DNA from: JAXGZG01 sp040771825
Lineage (GTDB): Bacteria > Bacillota > Sulfobacillia > Fermentithermobacillales > Fermentithermobacillaceae
Direction of reading: 5' to 3'
DNA: 64,000 bases
NCBI GenBank assembly: GCA_040771825.1
Contig: JAXGZG010000003.1
Location: 124,001-188,000, forward strand
Each line of letters starts with the position of its first letter. Positions within the stretch are counted from its first letter, which is position 1. Shown piece after piece: positions 8,631-17,740 of this stretch. The notes beneath the pieces are model-generated. The model had not been told where the DNA came from and searched no databases. It worked only from the letters and a program-made list of their open reading frames with translations. Position numbers and translations under genes: made by a program.

Positions 8631-9662
8631 GTGAGCAGGGAAACACTCCGAGAACTTCTCTACAGCGAATCACTGGCCGACTCTTCTCATATGGCCATAT
8701 ACGCGCAAAAGGCGGATGCCGCACATTTCGCCGGAAGAGCCTGCCTTCGAGTAGAGAATGGGCTACTCATGCTGAATGAACCAAGCATGACCTCAGTGCG
8801 TTCGGGCAGGGTTGAGGTGGATATCGCCGCGGAAGGCCCGTGTTTCCCGGGAGTCGCCTTCCGGATCGCAGATCCCGAAAACTACGAGATGGTCTACAGC
8901 CAGCCTCATTCCTCTGGCCAGTGGGATGCCCTCCAGTATGACCCCGTGTTCAACGGCTCAAATACTTGGCAGATATACCACGGCGAGGCGTTCCAGAAAC
9001 AAGCCGAAGTCCCCATGGGAAAGTGGTACACCTTTTTCGTTGAGTTCTCAGGCAGTCGAGCCAAGGCAGGCTTGCTGGGCCAGGATCCTCTGCTCGTGGA
9101 GGAACTGGCGACATCACGATCAACCGGAGGCATCGGAGTGTGGACGTACCTTCCTGCGCACTTCGCTAACCTGAGAGTCTATGACCTGGCATTTCTCGAT
9201 TCCGTCCGCATCACAGCCGAAGGACCCGCTGCGCCCACCGCTTCCGCATCCCAAGGAATCATAACTGACTGGCTAGCCCAAGGCTACGGAGTGGTAACAT
9301 GCGAACCCCACGGCATTCTCAACCTGAACAGATACTTCGCGTTGTCGCAACGGGAAGTCGTGCTTACCAGGAAATTCTCACTAGACGGAGAAACCACCGT
9401 GGCCATGTCCTTTGGCCTAAGCGACGACCTCACATTGTCCGTTGATGGACTGGCCCTATATGCCACCACCAAAGCGTTCCGGCCGACAGCAGGACGCCAA
9501 GGGCGAGGTTACATCGAGCTTGGTACTTGTCGAATGACAAGGAAGTTGTCTGCGGGGATCCACAACCTCGAGATCAAACTGAAGGTTACGGAACCCTTCG
9601 GCTGGGGGTTAGTGTTTACACTCGCGGGTGAAGGATTGAGATTGCTTCCGGCATCTCGGTGA
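8631..9662 (+). CDS. Concanavalin A/LamG-like jelly-roll domain protein
   Basis: The protein has 343 residues from a GTG. Residues about 30-190 resemble the jelly-roll domain of LamG and 3-keto-disaccharide-hydrolase type proteins: SGRVEVDIAAEGPCFPGVAF, YEMVYSQPHSSG, WYTFFVEFSG and GGIGVWTYLPAHFANLRVYD. The second half is another beta-rich region with KFSLDGETTVAMSFGLSDD. There is no signal peptide, so unlike most relatives it would be cytoplasmic unless exported by another route. It stands alone between a sigma-like gene and spoIVA. Sugar or lipid binding is a guess from the fold. Confidence 0.55.
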   Translation: MSRETLRELLYSESLADSSHMAIYAQKADAAHFAGRACLRVENGLLMLNEPSMTSVRSGRVEVDIAAEGPCFPGVAFRIADPENYEMVYSQPHSSGQWDALQYDPVFNGSNTWQIYHGEAFQKQAEVPMGKWYTFFVEFSGSRAKAGLLGQDPLLVEELATSRSTGGIGVWTYLPAHFANLRVYDLAFLDSVRITAEGPAAPTASASQGIITDWLAQGYGVVTCEPHGILNLNRYFALSQREVVLTRKFSLDGETTVAMSFGLSDDLTLSVDGLALYATTKAFRPTAGRQGRGYIELGTCRMTRKLSAGIHNLEIKLKVTEPFGWGLVFTLAGEGLRLLPASR

Positions 9663-9796
9663 GACCCTCGACCCCTTAGCGCCAGCATTCCTCTGAGACT
9701 TCAAGCCTAATTCCTGATCACCGAATTCTTCTGGCCCAGATGACCCAGGCCCATAGTGGCTTACTGCCGCTGTGGGGTCAGGGGGGTCACCGTAAT

Positions 9797-9870
9797 GCAT
9801 AAGCGAAGGAGCCGCCCCCGGTACATGACACCGAGGCCGGCCCCTTGCTTCGCTTCGCTTCGCTAACTTG
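9797..9870. terminator. Possible bidirectional terminator between convergent genes
   Basis: An imperfect inverted repeat lies between the jelly-roll gene (plus) and spoIVA (minus). AAGCGAAGGAGCCG at 9801-9814 can pair with CCGGCCCC-TTGCTTCGCTT around 9837-9855, with an inner CCGGT/ACCGAGG pairing. The tail is three tandem copies of CTTCG rather than a U-run, so its termination strength is uncertain. Confidence 0.35.
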
Positions 9871-9885
9871 ATGTTATCTCGTACG

Positions 9886-11364
9886 CTACAAGATTATGCA
9901 GATGAGCCCGCCAGAACCCTCGTTGACCACCCGACCAAGAGTCTCCTGCATCTTGGCGCGGGCATTCTCGGGCATCCTAGCAATCTTGCCCGTGACGCCC
10001 TCCAAGACGATGTCTCTCAAAGACTTGCCGAACAGGTCAGTGGCCCATATCTTCTTGGGATCATCCTCGAACTTCTCCATCAGGTACGATACCAATTCCT
10101 CGCCCTGCTCCTCAGTACCGATGACGGGATTCACCTGCGTTTCCACTTCCGTCTTTATCATGTGGATAGCAGGCCCCTTTGCCCGGAGGCGTACTCCGTA
10201 ACTCCTGCCCTGCCTAACCATTTCGGGTTCTTCGAAAGCCATGTCGTCCAGAGTCGGCTCTACGATGCCGTAGCCGGTCTCATCTAGCTCCCGCAGAGCC
10301 AACTCGAACTTCTCCAAAGTCCTCTTGGCCGACACCAAATCCCCCACCAAGTTCAGCACGTCAGACTTATCGGTCAGCATAAGGCCGGTTCTCTCGCCCA
10401 TTACCTCAAGGAAAGCTTCCTCAGTGGTCTCCAAGTCCATCGAAGCGACTCCCGTGGCCATGTTCACCTTATCCACCGTAACTCGGGCCACATGATCCAC
10501 GGCCCCAAGCCGCATCACACATCCGTCGATGTCCCTTACCCGCTTCACAGAGGACACAGCATCTTTTATGCTAGCCTCAAGATCGCTCCTGAGCCAATGA
10601 GACATGGACAGCGTCTGCACCCATTTGGGTATTCTCACATTCATGTCCTTAACCGGGAATTCGTACAGGACCTGCTCCATGATCAGAGTGATGTCGTCCT
10701 GGTTCAGCTCCAGACAGTTGGCGGGGATCACCGGCACCCCGTACTCTCCCTCCATGTCGGTGGCCAGATCCGAAACCTCCTTGGAGTAAGGGTCTCTGGA
10801 GTTTAGGACTATCACAAAAGGCTTTCCTAATCCAAGGAGTCTTTCTACGACCCTTTTCTCGGGCTCCACGTAGGAAGCCCTCGGGATATCCACGATGCTT
10901 CCGTCGGTGGTTACCAAGATGCCTATTGTGGAGTGGTCGGCTATGACCTTCTCGGTGCCCGTTTCCGCCGCAGCCATGAACGGAATCGCCTCTTCAAACC
11001 AAGGCGTCATGACCATCCTGGGTTCTTCGCCCTCCATGTACCCCTGGGCTCCTTCCACGGGGTAACCGGTGCAGTCCACAAGCCTCACGTCCAGCGAGAG
11101 ATTATCCCTCACATCTACTCGCACCGCTTCATCCGGGATGAACTTGGGCTCCACGGTCATGATGGTCTTGCCAGCCCCGGCTTGGGGCATGGCGTCGATG
11201 GCTCGCTGCTTGTCGTAAGGGTCGGTGATATTGGGCAGTACGAAGAGTTCCATGAATTGACGGATGAAGGTGGATTTCCCGACACGCATAGGACCTACGA
11301 CGCCAATGTAGATATCGCCTCCTGTGCGTTGGGCGATATCCATGAAGATATCGAATTTCTCCAC
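9886..11364 (-). CDS. spoIVA: Stage IV sporulation protein A, spore coat ATPase
   Basis: The protein has 492 residues, the same length as in Bacillus subtilis, from the GTG at 11364 that follows AAGGAGGG by 8 nt. It opens MEKFDIFMDIAQRTGGDIYI and carries Walker A GPMRVGKST at residues 24-32. SpoIVA hydrolyses ATP to polymerise on the forespore outer surface as the basement layer of the coat, and is also needed for cortex formation. The hydrophobic C-terminus SGGLICIIL fits the family's localisation end. It ends the long minus-strand run; gpsA lies about 200 nt upstream, leaving room for its own mother-cell promoter. Confidence 0.97.
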   Translation of the reverse strand: MEKFDIFMDIAQRTGGDIYIGVVGPMRVGKSTFIRQFMELFVLPNITDPYDKQRAIDAMPQAGAGKTIMTVEPKFIPDEAVRVDVRDNLSLDVRLVDCTGYPVEGAQGYMEGEEPRMVMTPWFEEAIPFMAAAETGTEKVIADHSTIGILVTTDGSIVDIPRASYVEPEKRVVERLLGLGKPFVIVLNSRDPYSKEVSDLATDMEGEYGVPVIPANCLELNQDDITLIMEQVLYEFPVKDMNVRIPKWVQTLSMSHWLRSDLEASIKDAVSSVKRVRDIDGCVMRLGAVDHVARVTVDKVNMATGVASMDLETTEEAFLEVMGERTGLMLTDKSDVLNLVGDLVSAKRTLEKFELALRELDETGYGIVEPTLDDMAFEEPEMVRQGRSYGVRLRAKGPAIHMIKTEVETQVNPVIGTEEQGEELVSYLMEKFEDDPKKIWATDLFGKSLRDIVLEGVTGKIARMPENARAKMQETLGRVVNEGSGGLICIIL

Positions 11365-11560
11365 CTGACTCTCCCTCCTTAGCGCGTTCAGAAATCTATA
11401 TGCCAAGCTATCGGGTAACTTGCCCGGCACAGGGCTCTTTCTAGGAGATGAGTTGCGCTCGATCACACATGGAAGATATGAGGGAAGATGACAGGCTAGA
11501 ACAGTCCACATAAAACAAGCTCAAGGTGCTGGAGCAAGAAACTCTGTGACGGTCCAGAGA

Positions 11561-12574
11561 TCAGTTCTGGAACTTCCACTCAGATTCGGACCGCCGCTCC
11601 CTGAGCATGATCTCCTGAAGACCCTGGTGGGCAGGTAGACGTTGGTACAAGATCCGGTACATGACGCTTGATATTGGCATGGCCACGGAATGGGCGTCGG
11701 CCAACTTCATGGCGCTTTTCACTGTAGTGAGGCCTTCTACGGTATAGCCTGTCCGTTGTATGAACGATTCCACAGACTCGCCGCGCCCCACCGCGATGCC
11801 GGCCTGACGGTTCCTGGAAAGGTGCCCTGTGGCGGTCAGCACGAGGTCACCTAGACCCGACAGACCCGCAAATGTAAGGGGATCGGCGCCCAAGGCCACG
11901 CCAAGCCTGGCCATCTCGGCAATGCCTCTGGAAATCAGAGCCGCCTGAGCGTTGTGGCCTAACCCCATTCCCTCTATGATCCCGCAGGCTATGGCAATGA
12001 TGTTCTTGAGAGAGCCGCCAAGTTCAACCCCGATAGTATCCCAGTGAGTGTAGGCCCGCAGGTAGTTCGTCATCAAAGCCGACTGCGCCCTTTCCCGAGC
12101 ACCTGGGTCCGTTGACGCTACCACCGTGCAAGAAGGCAGCTTCTTGGCAACCTCTATGGCGAAGTTGGGCCCCGAAACAGCTACTATCCTCGAACCAAGC
12201 CCAGGCGCTTCCTGAGCCCACACCTCAGTGGGTCTTTGAACCGTATCAGGGTCGAAGCCCTTTGTGGCGCTCACCAACACACAATCTGCAGGCAGCAGAG
12301 GAGCAAACAGACGAGCCACTTCCCTGAATCCGGTGGACGATATGGCGGATACAACGATAGATGCGCCCCTAACTGCCTCTAGGGGATCCGAGGTGGCGAC
12401 AACCGACGGAGGCAACTCCATATCCTGGAGTCTGATTGCTCGGTGCTCTTGGTTAATGTTGTTGACCACTGACTCGGTTCTATCCCACAGCACTACTCGG
12501 TACGCCAAGTCCCCCAGAACCATGGCAATAGCGGTCCCCCAGGCCCCGGCCCCAAGAACACACGCCTTCCTCAC
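11561..12574 (-). CDS. gpsA: Glycerol-3-phosphate dehydrogenase [NAD(P)+]
   Basis: The protein has 337 residues from a GTG that overlaps the plsY stop (GTGA), so translation is probably coupled. The N-terminal Rossmann motif GAGAWGTA and VSATKGFDPDT, SGPNFAIEVA and the catalytic-Lys segment GGSLKNIIAIACG are all present. GpsA reduces dihydroxyacetone phosphate to sn-glycerol-3-phosphate in the cytoplasm, the substrate for the PlsY encoded just upstream. The two adjacent genes therefore supply the first committed steps of phospholipid synthesis. Length is normal for the family and nothing unusual is seen. Confidence 0.97.
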   Translation of the reverse strand: MRKACVLGAGAWGTAIAMVLGDLAYRVVLWDRTESVVNNINQEHRAIRLQDMELPPSVVATSDPLEAVRGASIVVSAISSTGFREVARLFAPLLPADCVLVSATKGFDPDTVQRPTEVWAQEAPGLGSRIVAVSGPNFAIEVAKKLPSCTVVASTDPGARERAQSALMTNYLRAYTHWDTIGVELGGSLKNIIAIACGIIEGMGLGHNAQAALISRGIAEMARLGVALGADPLTFAGLSGLGDLVLTATGHLSRNRQAGIAVGRGESVESFIQRTGYTVEGLTTVKSAMKLADAHSVAMPISSVMYRILYQRLPAHQGLQEIMLRERRSESEWKFQN

Positions 12575-13188
12575 TGTGAGTCCCTACTCTTTCCGGCAAA
12601 AACCTTGGTCTCGGTTCCCGATATCAGCCGCCCGATGTTGGAGCGGTGCTGGTAGGTAATGAGGCTGGCTAACACGAACACGACGATTCGCGTGATGGCA
12701 TCCTGTCGAGAGACCAGCGAAAGGGCAAACACGCTCCAAGCGCCAACGAGGCTTCCTAAGGAGACATACCTAGTAAGAGCCACCACCAACACAAAAACCA
12801 AGATCGCCACCGAGAGCAGAAGCGGATAGGCCACCATGATGACACCTGCAGAAGCAGCCACGCCTTTACCCCCTCGAAATCCAAGGAACACCGACCAGTT
12901 GTGGCCGGCGATGGCCAATGCGCCGACAATGAGAGCCCCAACCGTCCCCATGCCCAAGTACCGGAGTCCCGCGTAAGCCGCAAGAGCGCCCTTGCCGAAA
13001 TCCAAGAGTAGAACGGGTATAGCGTAAGATGGGCCAAGGGTCCTCAAGACGTTTGTGGCACCTATGTTTCCGCTGCCCTTCTTGGTTATGTCCACTCCGG
13101 CCATCTTGGCGGCCCAGTATCCAAAGGGAATGGAGCCCGCCAGATAGGCCGACACGCAGACCAGGACTTTCACCACGCCGCCTATCAC
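12571..13188 (-). CDS. plsY: Acyl-phosphate:glycerol-3-phosphate acyltransferase PlsY
   Basis: The protein has 205 residues from a GTG overlapping the der stop. It is an integral membrane protein with the three PlsY motifs: GSIPFGYWAAK near the N-terminus, KKGSGNIGATNVLRTLG, and LGFRGGKGVAAS, the glycine-rich acyl-phosphate loop. It transfers the acyl group from acyl-phosphate to glycerol-3-phosphate at the inner face of the membrane. The context der-plsY-gpsA is common in Bacillota. This canonical copy contrasts with the paralogue at 2648-3235, which has GGGG where this one has GGKG. Confidence 0.96.
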   Translation of the reverse strand: MIGGVVKVLVCVSAYLAGSIPFGYWAAKMAGVDITKKGSGNIGATNVLRTLGPSYAIPVLLLDFGKGALAAYAGLRYLGMGTVGALIVGALAIAGHNWSVFLGFRGGKGVAASAGVIMVAYPLLLSVAILVFVLVVALTRYVSLGSLVGAWSVFALSLVSRQDAITRIVVFVLASLITYQHRSNIGRLISGTETKVFAGKSRDSQ

Positions 13189-14525
13189 CGCCTTCTCGTT
13201 CTCTGCCTCTCTCTGAACTCCATGACTATGGGCGATCCTTCGAAGCCAAACCGTTTTCTGATCTCACTGTCCAGGTAGCGCTGGTACATCTCGGTCATGA
13301 AACTCGGGTCTTTAACAAAGAATACCATACGAGGGGGCCTCTGTCCCACTTGAGTTCCGTAGTAGATTTTTGCGCCCTTAGGCGGGCGATTCATCTCAGT
13401 AGCCTCGGTCAGCAACTGGTTAAGGGCGGACGTCTCTATTCGCCGACCGTACTCTTGGTATACCTTGGCCACTTCCGGAATGACGCGGCCTACACCCTCG
13501 CCTGTAAGGCAAGATGTAAACAACACGTTGGAATAGGCAATGGGGCGACACTGATAAAGCGCCGCCGAGCGATACTGGGCCTTCATGGCTCCTCCCACAA
13601 GGCCAAGGTCAGTCTTGTTGACAACGACTATCGAAGCCTTGGCGCTGCGGCGGATAAAACCCGCGATGCGACGTTCCTGGGCAGATAGCTCCTGGGTGCC
13701 GTCGATGACTAGCACCGCCACGTCGCTTCGCCGGATGGCTGTTAAGGCACGGCCAACCGACAACTCCTCGAGTTTCTCCCCAATAGCCTTGGGTCTCCGG
13801 AGTCCTGCCGTGTCAATCAAGATGAACTCTGTGCCCTCCCACAAAAAAGGAGTATCCACCGCGTCCACAGTAGTGCCGGGCCGCTTGGATACGGTCATGC
13901 GATCATCGCCCAAAATTGCATTTACCAAGGACGATTTGCCCACATTGGGCTTCCCTACCACCGCCACCCGAATGGCCTGAGGCTCTTCTTCTCGCTCCAG
14001 AAGTGGACCCGAAGCGCCCTTGACCTCGTTTCGAATTTGGAGAAGGCGATCCAGAACGTCGCCAACTCCCAACCCGTGCACAGCGGAGACGGGAAAGACC
14101 TCGGGGAATCCCAGACGGTAAAATTCTAGAGATTTCCTGTCTTGAGCTTCTACGTCTGCTTTGTTGGCCGCCACCACCAAGGGTTTCCTGGTCATCCTGA
14201 GTAACTCAGCCACTTCGATGTCGTCTGTGGTGAGGCCTGCCCGAATGTCCACCACGAATACCAAAGCATCTGCTTCCGCTACCGCCTGCTGGACCTGAGA
14301 CTTTATGGCCTGCACCATGTCATCGTCCGAGACCAAGTCTAGACCGCCTGTGTCCATGAGAGTGAACTCTTGGCCTCCCCAGCGACAAATCCCGTATAAG
14401 CGGTCTCTGGTGACACCGCTTTCCTTGTGGACTATAGACGCGCTGGAAGCCACCATACGGTTGAAAAGGGCCGATTTGCCCACATTGGGGCGTCCCACTA
14501 TAGCGACTACAAATTCATCTGTCAT
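13185..14525 (-). CDS. der: Ribosome biogenesis GTPase Der (EngA)
   Basis: The protein has 446 residues from the ATG at 14525, preceded by GGAGAGGA; an upstream in-frame extension to 14552 has no better SD. It has two tandem GTPase domains: GRPNVGKSALFNR with DTGGLD in the first, and GKPNVGKSSLVNA with DTAGLRRP in the second, each with an (N/V)KxD motif. A KH-like C-terminal domain ends in RERQRTRRR. Der acts in maturation of the 50S ribosomal subunit. The start overlaps the 3' end of the radical SAM gene by 11 nt. Confidence 0.97.
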   Translation of the reverse strand: MTDEFVVAIVGRPNVGKSALFNRMVASSASIVHKESGVTRDRLYGICRWGGQEFTLMDTGGLDLVSDDDMVQAIKSQVQQAVAEADALVFVVDIRAGLTTDDIEVAELLRMTRKPLVVAANKADVEAQDRKSLEFYRLGFPEVFPVSAVHGLGVGDVLDRLLQIRNEVKGASGPLLEREEEPQAIRVAVVGKPNVGKSSLVNAILGDDRMTVSKRPGTTVDAVDTPFLWEGTEFILIDTAGLRRPKAIGEKLEELSVGRALTAIRRSDVAVLVIDGTQELSAQERRIAGFIRRSAKASIVVVNKTDLGLVGGAMKAQYRSAALYQCRPIAYSNVLFTSCLTGEGVGRVIPEVAKVYQEYGRRIETSALNQLLTEATEMNRPPKGAKIYYGTQVGQRPPRMVFFVKDPSFMTEMYQRYLDSEIRKRFGFEGSPIVMEFRERQRTRRR

Positions 14526-15885
14526 TTTTGTCCTCTCCCGGCCGAAGCGCACTTAGGAGGCCCTCCGGAGTTGGCTCCACCAAGACTGTGGTCAAACCGG
14601 TTACATCCCTAATGTCCTCTGGCGTCATGTTATCTAGAAAAAGGCCGTTGAAAACAGATACGCTGGGAATGAGCACCGAACCATACGTCTCTCCCCTTCT
14701 GTGAGCCTTTAGGAGAGACTCTAGGACAGACGCCAAGATATCTTGACCCGTCAATAGCCCCGAGCAGGTAACGGAGCGGCCGAAGAAAATGTTGGGCACA
14801 CTGCACACAGAAACCCGATCCGAAAGTCCCAGACGCTCTACAGCCCGCCGGACCTCCCCCAAAGCCATCTCGCCTGTAACGGCCAAACTCTTTGGGTAGT
14901 CGAAATTTGCCGAACCGAGGGTGTCCCTGTCTGGCCAAGCCCCTACCCTGCCTGCAGCTTCCTCCAACTGATGCCTAAAATCCGGGATGTTCCCGATGCC
15001 GTTATCGTACTGGTGAAAGTCCCCGTAATACTCGTAATTGGGGAAATCACGCCCGGCCGAGACGTAGAACTCGTCAGCCCCGTACACCCAATTGTCCCGG
15101 CGCTTCTTGATGACGGCGGCAGCATACTCTTCTAGGAGATCCAGCGTTTCACCTGCCCAGGTACTATCCATGGGCCGAGAAGGAAGGTTCTTGCGGTAGA
15201 TGGTGTACACCGCAGGCACAACCCCTACCGAAACCAAGTCCGGCCCGAGAGAATCCAGATCGTCCAACGTCTTTTTGAGCACGCACCCGTCATTGACGCC
15301 TCTTTGAAGGACGATTTGCACGTGAATCTCAATGCCAGCGTCTATCAGCCGCATCAAATGGTCCATGATCCGAGACGCCTCGGGATTTCTCATGAGATCC
15401 TTCCTCACCTCTGGGTCTGTGGCGTGCACCGAGACCCTCAAGGGGGAGAGACGCTGTTCTTCAAGACGCGCCCAGTCTTCCTTGGATAGATTGGTGAGAC
15501 TCAGGAAGTTGCCGTACAGGAAGGACATCCGGTAATCATCGTCTCGAAGGTGCAGACCCTTTCGCATGCTCTTTGGTATCTGCCTTACAAAACAGAAGGT
15601 GCAATCGTTACTGCACGTCTTTACGTTGTCGAATATGGGATCCCCAAACACTAGGCCCAACAGGTCATCTTCATCCTTCTCTATCTCAAAGACCCGCTCT
15701 TGGCCATCTTCAGAGAGGATTACTATGGTCACGTCTTCCTCGGAGATGTAGAATCGATAATCCAGTTCATCCCGAAGAGCGTGTCCATTCACAGATATGA
15801 CTCTGTCGCCGGGCTTGATCCCCACGTGTTCTCCGAGACTATGCTCCTCCACCATGGCGATACGCCCGCCCTGCAGTTGGTCCAT
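14515..15885 (-). CDS. PDZ / radical SAM / DUF512 protein (TIGR03279-type)
   Basis: The protein has 456 residues from the ATG at 15885, chosen because AAAGGGGAGGT lies 11 nt upstream. A PDZ-like N-terminus (VGIKPGDRVISVNGHAL) is followed by a radical SAM centre whose cysteines are spaced CSNDCTFCF. The C-terminal DUF512 region contains YGADEFYVSAGRDFPNYEYY and the SVCSVPNIFFGRSVTCSGLL block. The family is conserved in Clostridia and usually lies beside der, as here. Its reaction is not known to me. The start lies inside the 3' end of the DUF3189 gene (47-nt overlap), suggesting coupled expression. Confidence 0.92.
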   Translation of the reverse strand: MDQLQGGRIAMVEEHSLGEHVGIKPGDRVISVNGHALRDELDYRFYISEEDVTIVILSEDGQERVFEIEKDEDDLLGLVFGDPIFDNVKTCSNDCTFCFVRQIPKSMRKGLHLRDDDYRMSFLYGNFLSLTNLSKEDWARLEEQRLSPLRVSVHATDPEVRKDLMRNPEASRIMDHLMRLIDAGIEIHVQIVLQRGVNDGCVLKKTLDDLDSLGPDLVSVGVVPAVYTIYRKNLPSRPMDSTWAGETLDLLEEYAAAVIKKRRDNWVYGADEFYVSAGRDFPNYEYYGDFHQYDNGIGNIPDFRHQLEEAAGRVGAWPDRDTLGSANFDYPKSLAVTGEMALGEVRRAVERLGLSDRVSVCSVPNIFFGRSVTCSGLLTGQDILASVLESLLKAHRRGETYGSVLIPSVSVFNGLFLDNMTPEDIRDVTGLTTVLVEPTPEGLLSALRPGEDKNDR

Positions 15886-16618
15886 GTGACCAGGTAACCT
15901 CCCCTTTAGGCTGCCCTTGATTATCCTTCCACTTTGCGGAGAGGTCAAGACATGAGTCTACGGCTTCCTGTATGTCGGGGAGTCTCTTTTTCAAAGATGC
16001 GCTGATAAGTTTCCGTCCAAAGGATACCAGCCCACAGCGTCGGGATATGAACCCTCCGAGCCTCGCCTGTGAATCAAGATACCCTCTCACTGCGCAGAAA
16101 CACGCCCGGGCATTTGGCGAGGATAGCTCAACCAGATCGCAAATGGCCATTTCAAGAGGCAACGAGAGCCATCCGGTCCCCAAAGCGTACACTTGGGCGC
16201 CCCAAGGGTCGGTACCTAAGAAACAGGGCACTCCGATGTCCCGGTAGAGACGGCGGTCAAATTCCGGAAGCCCGCAAGGGTCGCCGCCCTGGCACAGCCT
16301 TCCCAGGTGCATAGAACCTGCCACAATAGAGGTGTGTGTGCCTGCGTAACACAGGTAGAACACTCTCGGCGGAGGGGAATCCTGACTGGAATCCCGATTG
16401 GAATACATACTGAGTACGTTTTCTACGGTCCTGGCGGCAATACTTGAGGGAGCAAAGCCCCAAGCCAGGTACCAATCGCCCACTTTGGCCGCAGAACCCA
16501 GGGAGCCTTGCCTTGCCTTTTCCCAAGGGAGGTCCTGGGTGCCCGTCACGGCCTTCAGTTCCAGAAAAGCCCTAGCCTTTTTTCTGGCCAGAATGTACCG
16601 GGGAAGGGCCCGTGTCAA
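15839..16618 (-). CDS. DUF3189 family protein
   Basis: The frame is open from 16819, but the first ~200 nt overlap the preceding small gene. I place the start at the TTG of 16618, whose bases overlap that gene's TGA, giving 259 residues. The core RVFYLCYAGTHTSIVAGSMH and FLGTDPWGAQVYALGTGW match DUF3189, a family limited to spore-forming Bacillota with no known activity. The N-terminal ~90 residues before this core and the last ~60 residues are extra compared with the usual single-domain protein. It lies between the YIEGIA pair and the radical SAM gene, in a sporulation-flavoured run. Confidence 0.7.
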   Translation of the reverse strand: MTRALPRYILARKKARAFLELKAVTGTQDLPWEKARQGSLGSAAKVGDWYLAWGFAPSSIAARTVENVLSMYSNRDSSQDSPPPRVFYLCYAGTHTSIVAGSMHLGRLCQGGDPCGLPEFDRRLYRDIGVPCFLGTDPWGAQVYALGTGWLSLPLEMAICDLVELSSPNARACFCAVRGYLDSQARLGGFISRRCGLVSFGRKLISASLKKRLPDIQEAVDSCLDLSAKWKDNQGQPKGEVTWSHGPTAGRAYRHGGGA

Positions 16619-16809
16619 TGCTTGACCACGATTAGAACCCCATCGCCTAGATCGTGGACCGCGCCCTGAAGGATGCGGCCCAGGTATCGGGCTTTCTGCT
16701 GCCTGGCTTGCTCGTCTCTGGCTATGAAAACGGGAACGCCCGCGACTTTGGCAAAGTCGTCGGTTATCGCGCACAAAACCGTCTTTTGAATGGTAATCTC
16801 CAAGGCCAA
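16615..16809 (-). CDS. Small partner protein of YIEGIA ('capping complex subunit'-type)
   Basis: The protein has 64 residues from a TTG, with a second possible TTG six bases downstream; GGAG lies just ahead. The sequence is compact and hydrophobic (ITIQKTVLCAITDDFAKVAG, ending in DGVLIVVKH) with no membrane helix. It sits immediately after the YIEGIA gene, and small proteins at this position are annotated as capping complex subunits for YIEGIA in Bacillota; I assign it mainly by position and general match. Its 3' end overlaps the next gene by 4 nt, so the three genes are probably co-translated. Confidence 0.6.
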   Translation of the reverse strand: MALEITIQKTVLCAITDDFAKVAGVPVFIARDEQARQQKARYLGRILQGAVHDLGDGVLIVVKH

Positions 16810-16846
16810 TCATCTCCATTGATGAGGTTGGGCACTGCGATATGGA

Positions 16847-17740
16847 TTAGTCCCGGGCCAATCTCCCCGCCCTTGATTTCAGGGCGGTTCCTCTGGCCGA
16901 TTCAAGCACCGGCGTCCGCCTCAATACCTCCAAGAAGGGTCCCTCATCCTTTTCCATGGGCACCATGTAGATGCCGACCCTGCCGGTCTCTAGGTCTCGC
17001 TTGGCCTGAGGCGTGAACTCCGGGGTGTCGAGGTCCCGCCTCACCCCCAGTATTGAACCGAGATCGTGCAAGATGGCCTGCCGCTGTCCCGGACTAGCCA
17101 GAGTGTCCCTGGCCGTATCGTTCTTGGCCGACAAAATGGCTCCCAGACCATGCTTTTCTATGATCTCCCTGGATTCTGCCAAACCCACGTTCATGATGTG
17201 CACGTCGCCAACGTACAGATCGGCGCCTTTGAAACCGAGGGGAGCGCTTTCCACGGCCACAATGTCACCAAGACGTTCTTGTCGCATAAGGAGCGCCCCG
17301 AGCAAGAAAGCCAAGGTGCCAAACAGAAGCCCGGTCCACATTGAAGACAGTTCGAACCCGCCTGAAGCCGCTGCGGCGACGAATATGACAATGTAGTACC
17401 TAGCTTCGAAGGTTCTGGCAATGTTCTCAATGTAGTCGGAGCCTCTGGTCACCAACTCGTCATCTTCCATGGCCTTTAGGGAGTCCCGTTCCATTCCCCT
17501 GATGTCCCGAAACTGCTGAGCAATAACCAGGAAAAACGTCACAGCCGTCCATTCCCTCTCCAGCAGGGCGGGAATCGCCACGGCCCCTGCCAAAGACGCT
17601 ATGAGCCCTAAGAACAGATGGCTTGTGTAAGAATGAGGGTAAGTCGGGTACTGCCTGTAATCCGACTTCAGCATAGAGACTCTTGCCAAAGCCCCCATGA
17701 GCACGCCCAAGCCTATGCCGGGGCCGTGAGGGAGCGTCAA
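16847..17740 (-). CDS. YIEGIA family membrane protein
   Basis: The protein has 297 residues from a TTG overlapping the spoIIP stop. Residues 27-35 (SDYRQYPTY) and 73-85 (IAQQFRDIRGMER) are hallmark blocks of the YIEGIA family. The name-giving motif appears as YIENIA at 103-108, a one-residue variant. Three or four hydrophobic segments lie in the first 160 residues, and the remainder is soluble. The family is confined to spore formers and its biochemical role is not known to me. Position directly behind spoIIP supports a sporulation role. Confidence 0.85.
   Translation of the reverse strand: MTLPHGPGIGLGVLMGALARVSMLKSDYRQYPTYPHSYTSHLFLGLIASLAGAVAIPALLEREWTAVTFFLVIAQQFRDIRGMERDSLKAMEDDELVTRGSDYIENIARTFEARYYIVIFVAAAASGGFELSSMWTGLLFGTLAFLLGALLMRQERLGDIVAVESAPLGFKGADLYVGDVHIMNVGLAESREIIEKHGLGAILSAKNDTARDTLASPGQRQAILHDLGSILGVRRDLDTPEFTPQAKRDLETGRVGIYMVPMEKDEGPFLEVLRRTPVLESARGTALKSRAGRLARD

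Noticed and set aside
13029..13688. 219-codon plus-strand frame
   Set aside because: It is antisense to plsY and der and has no similarity or SD.
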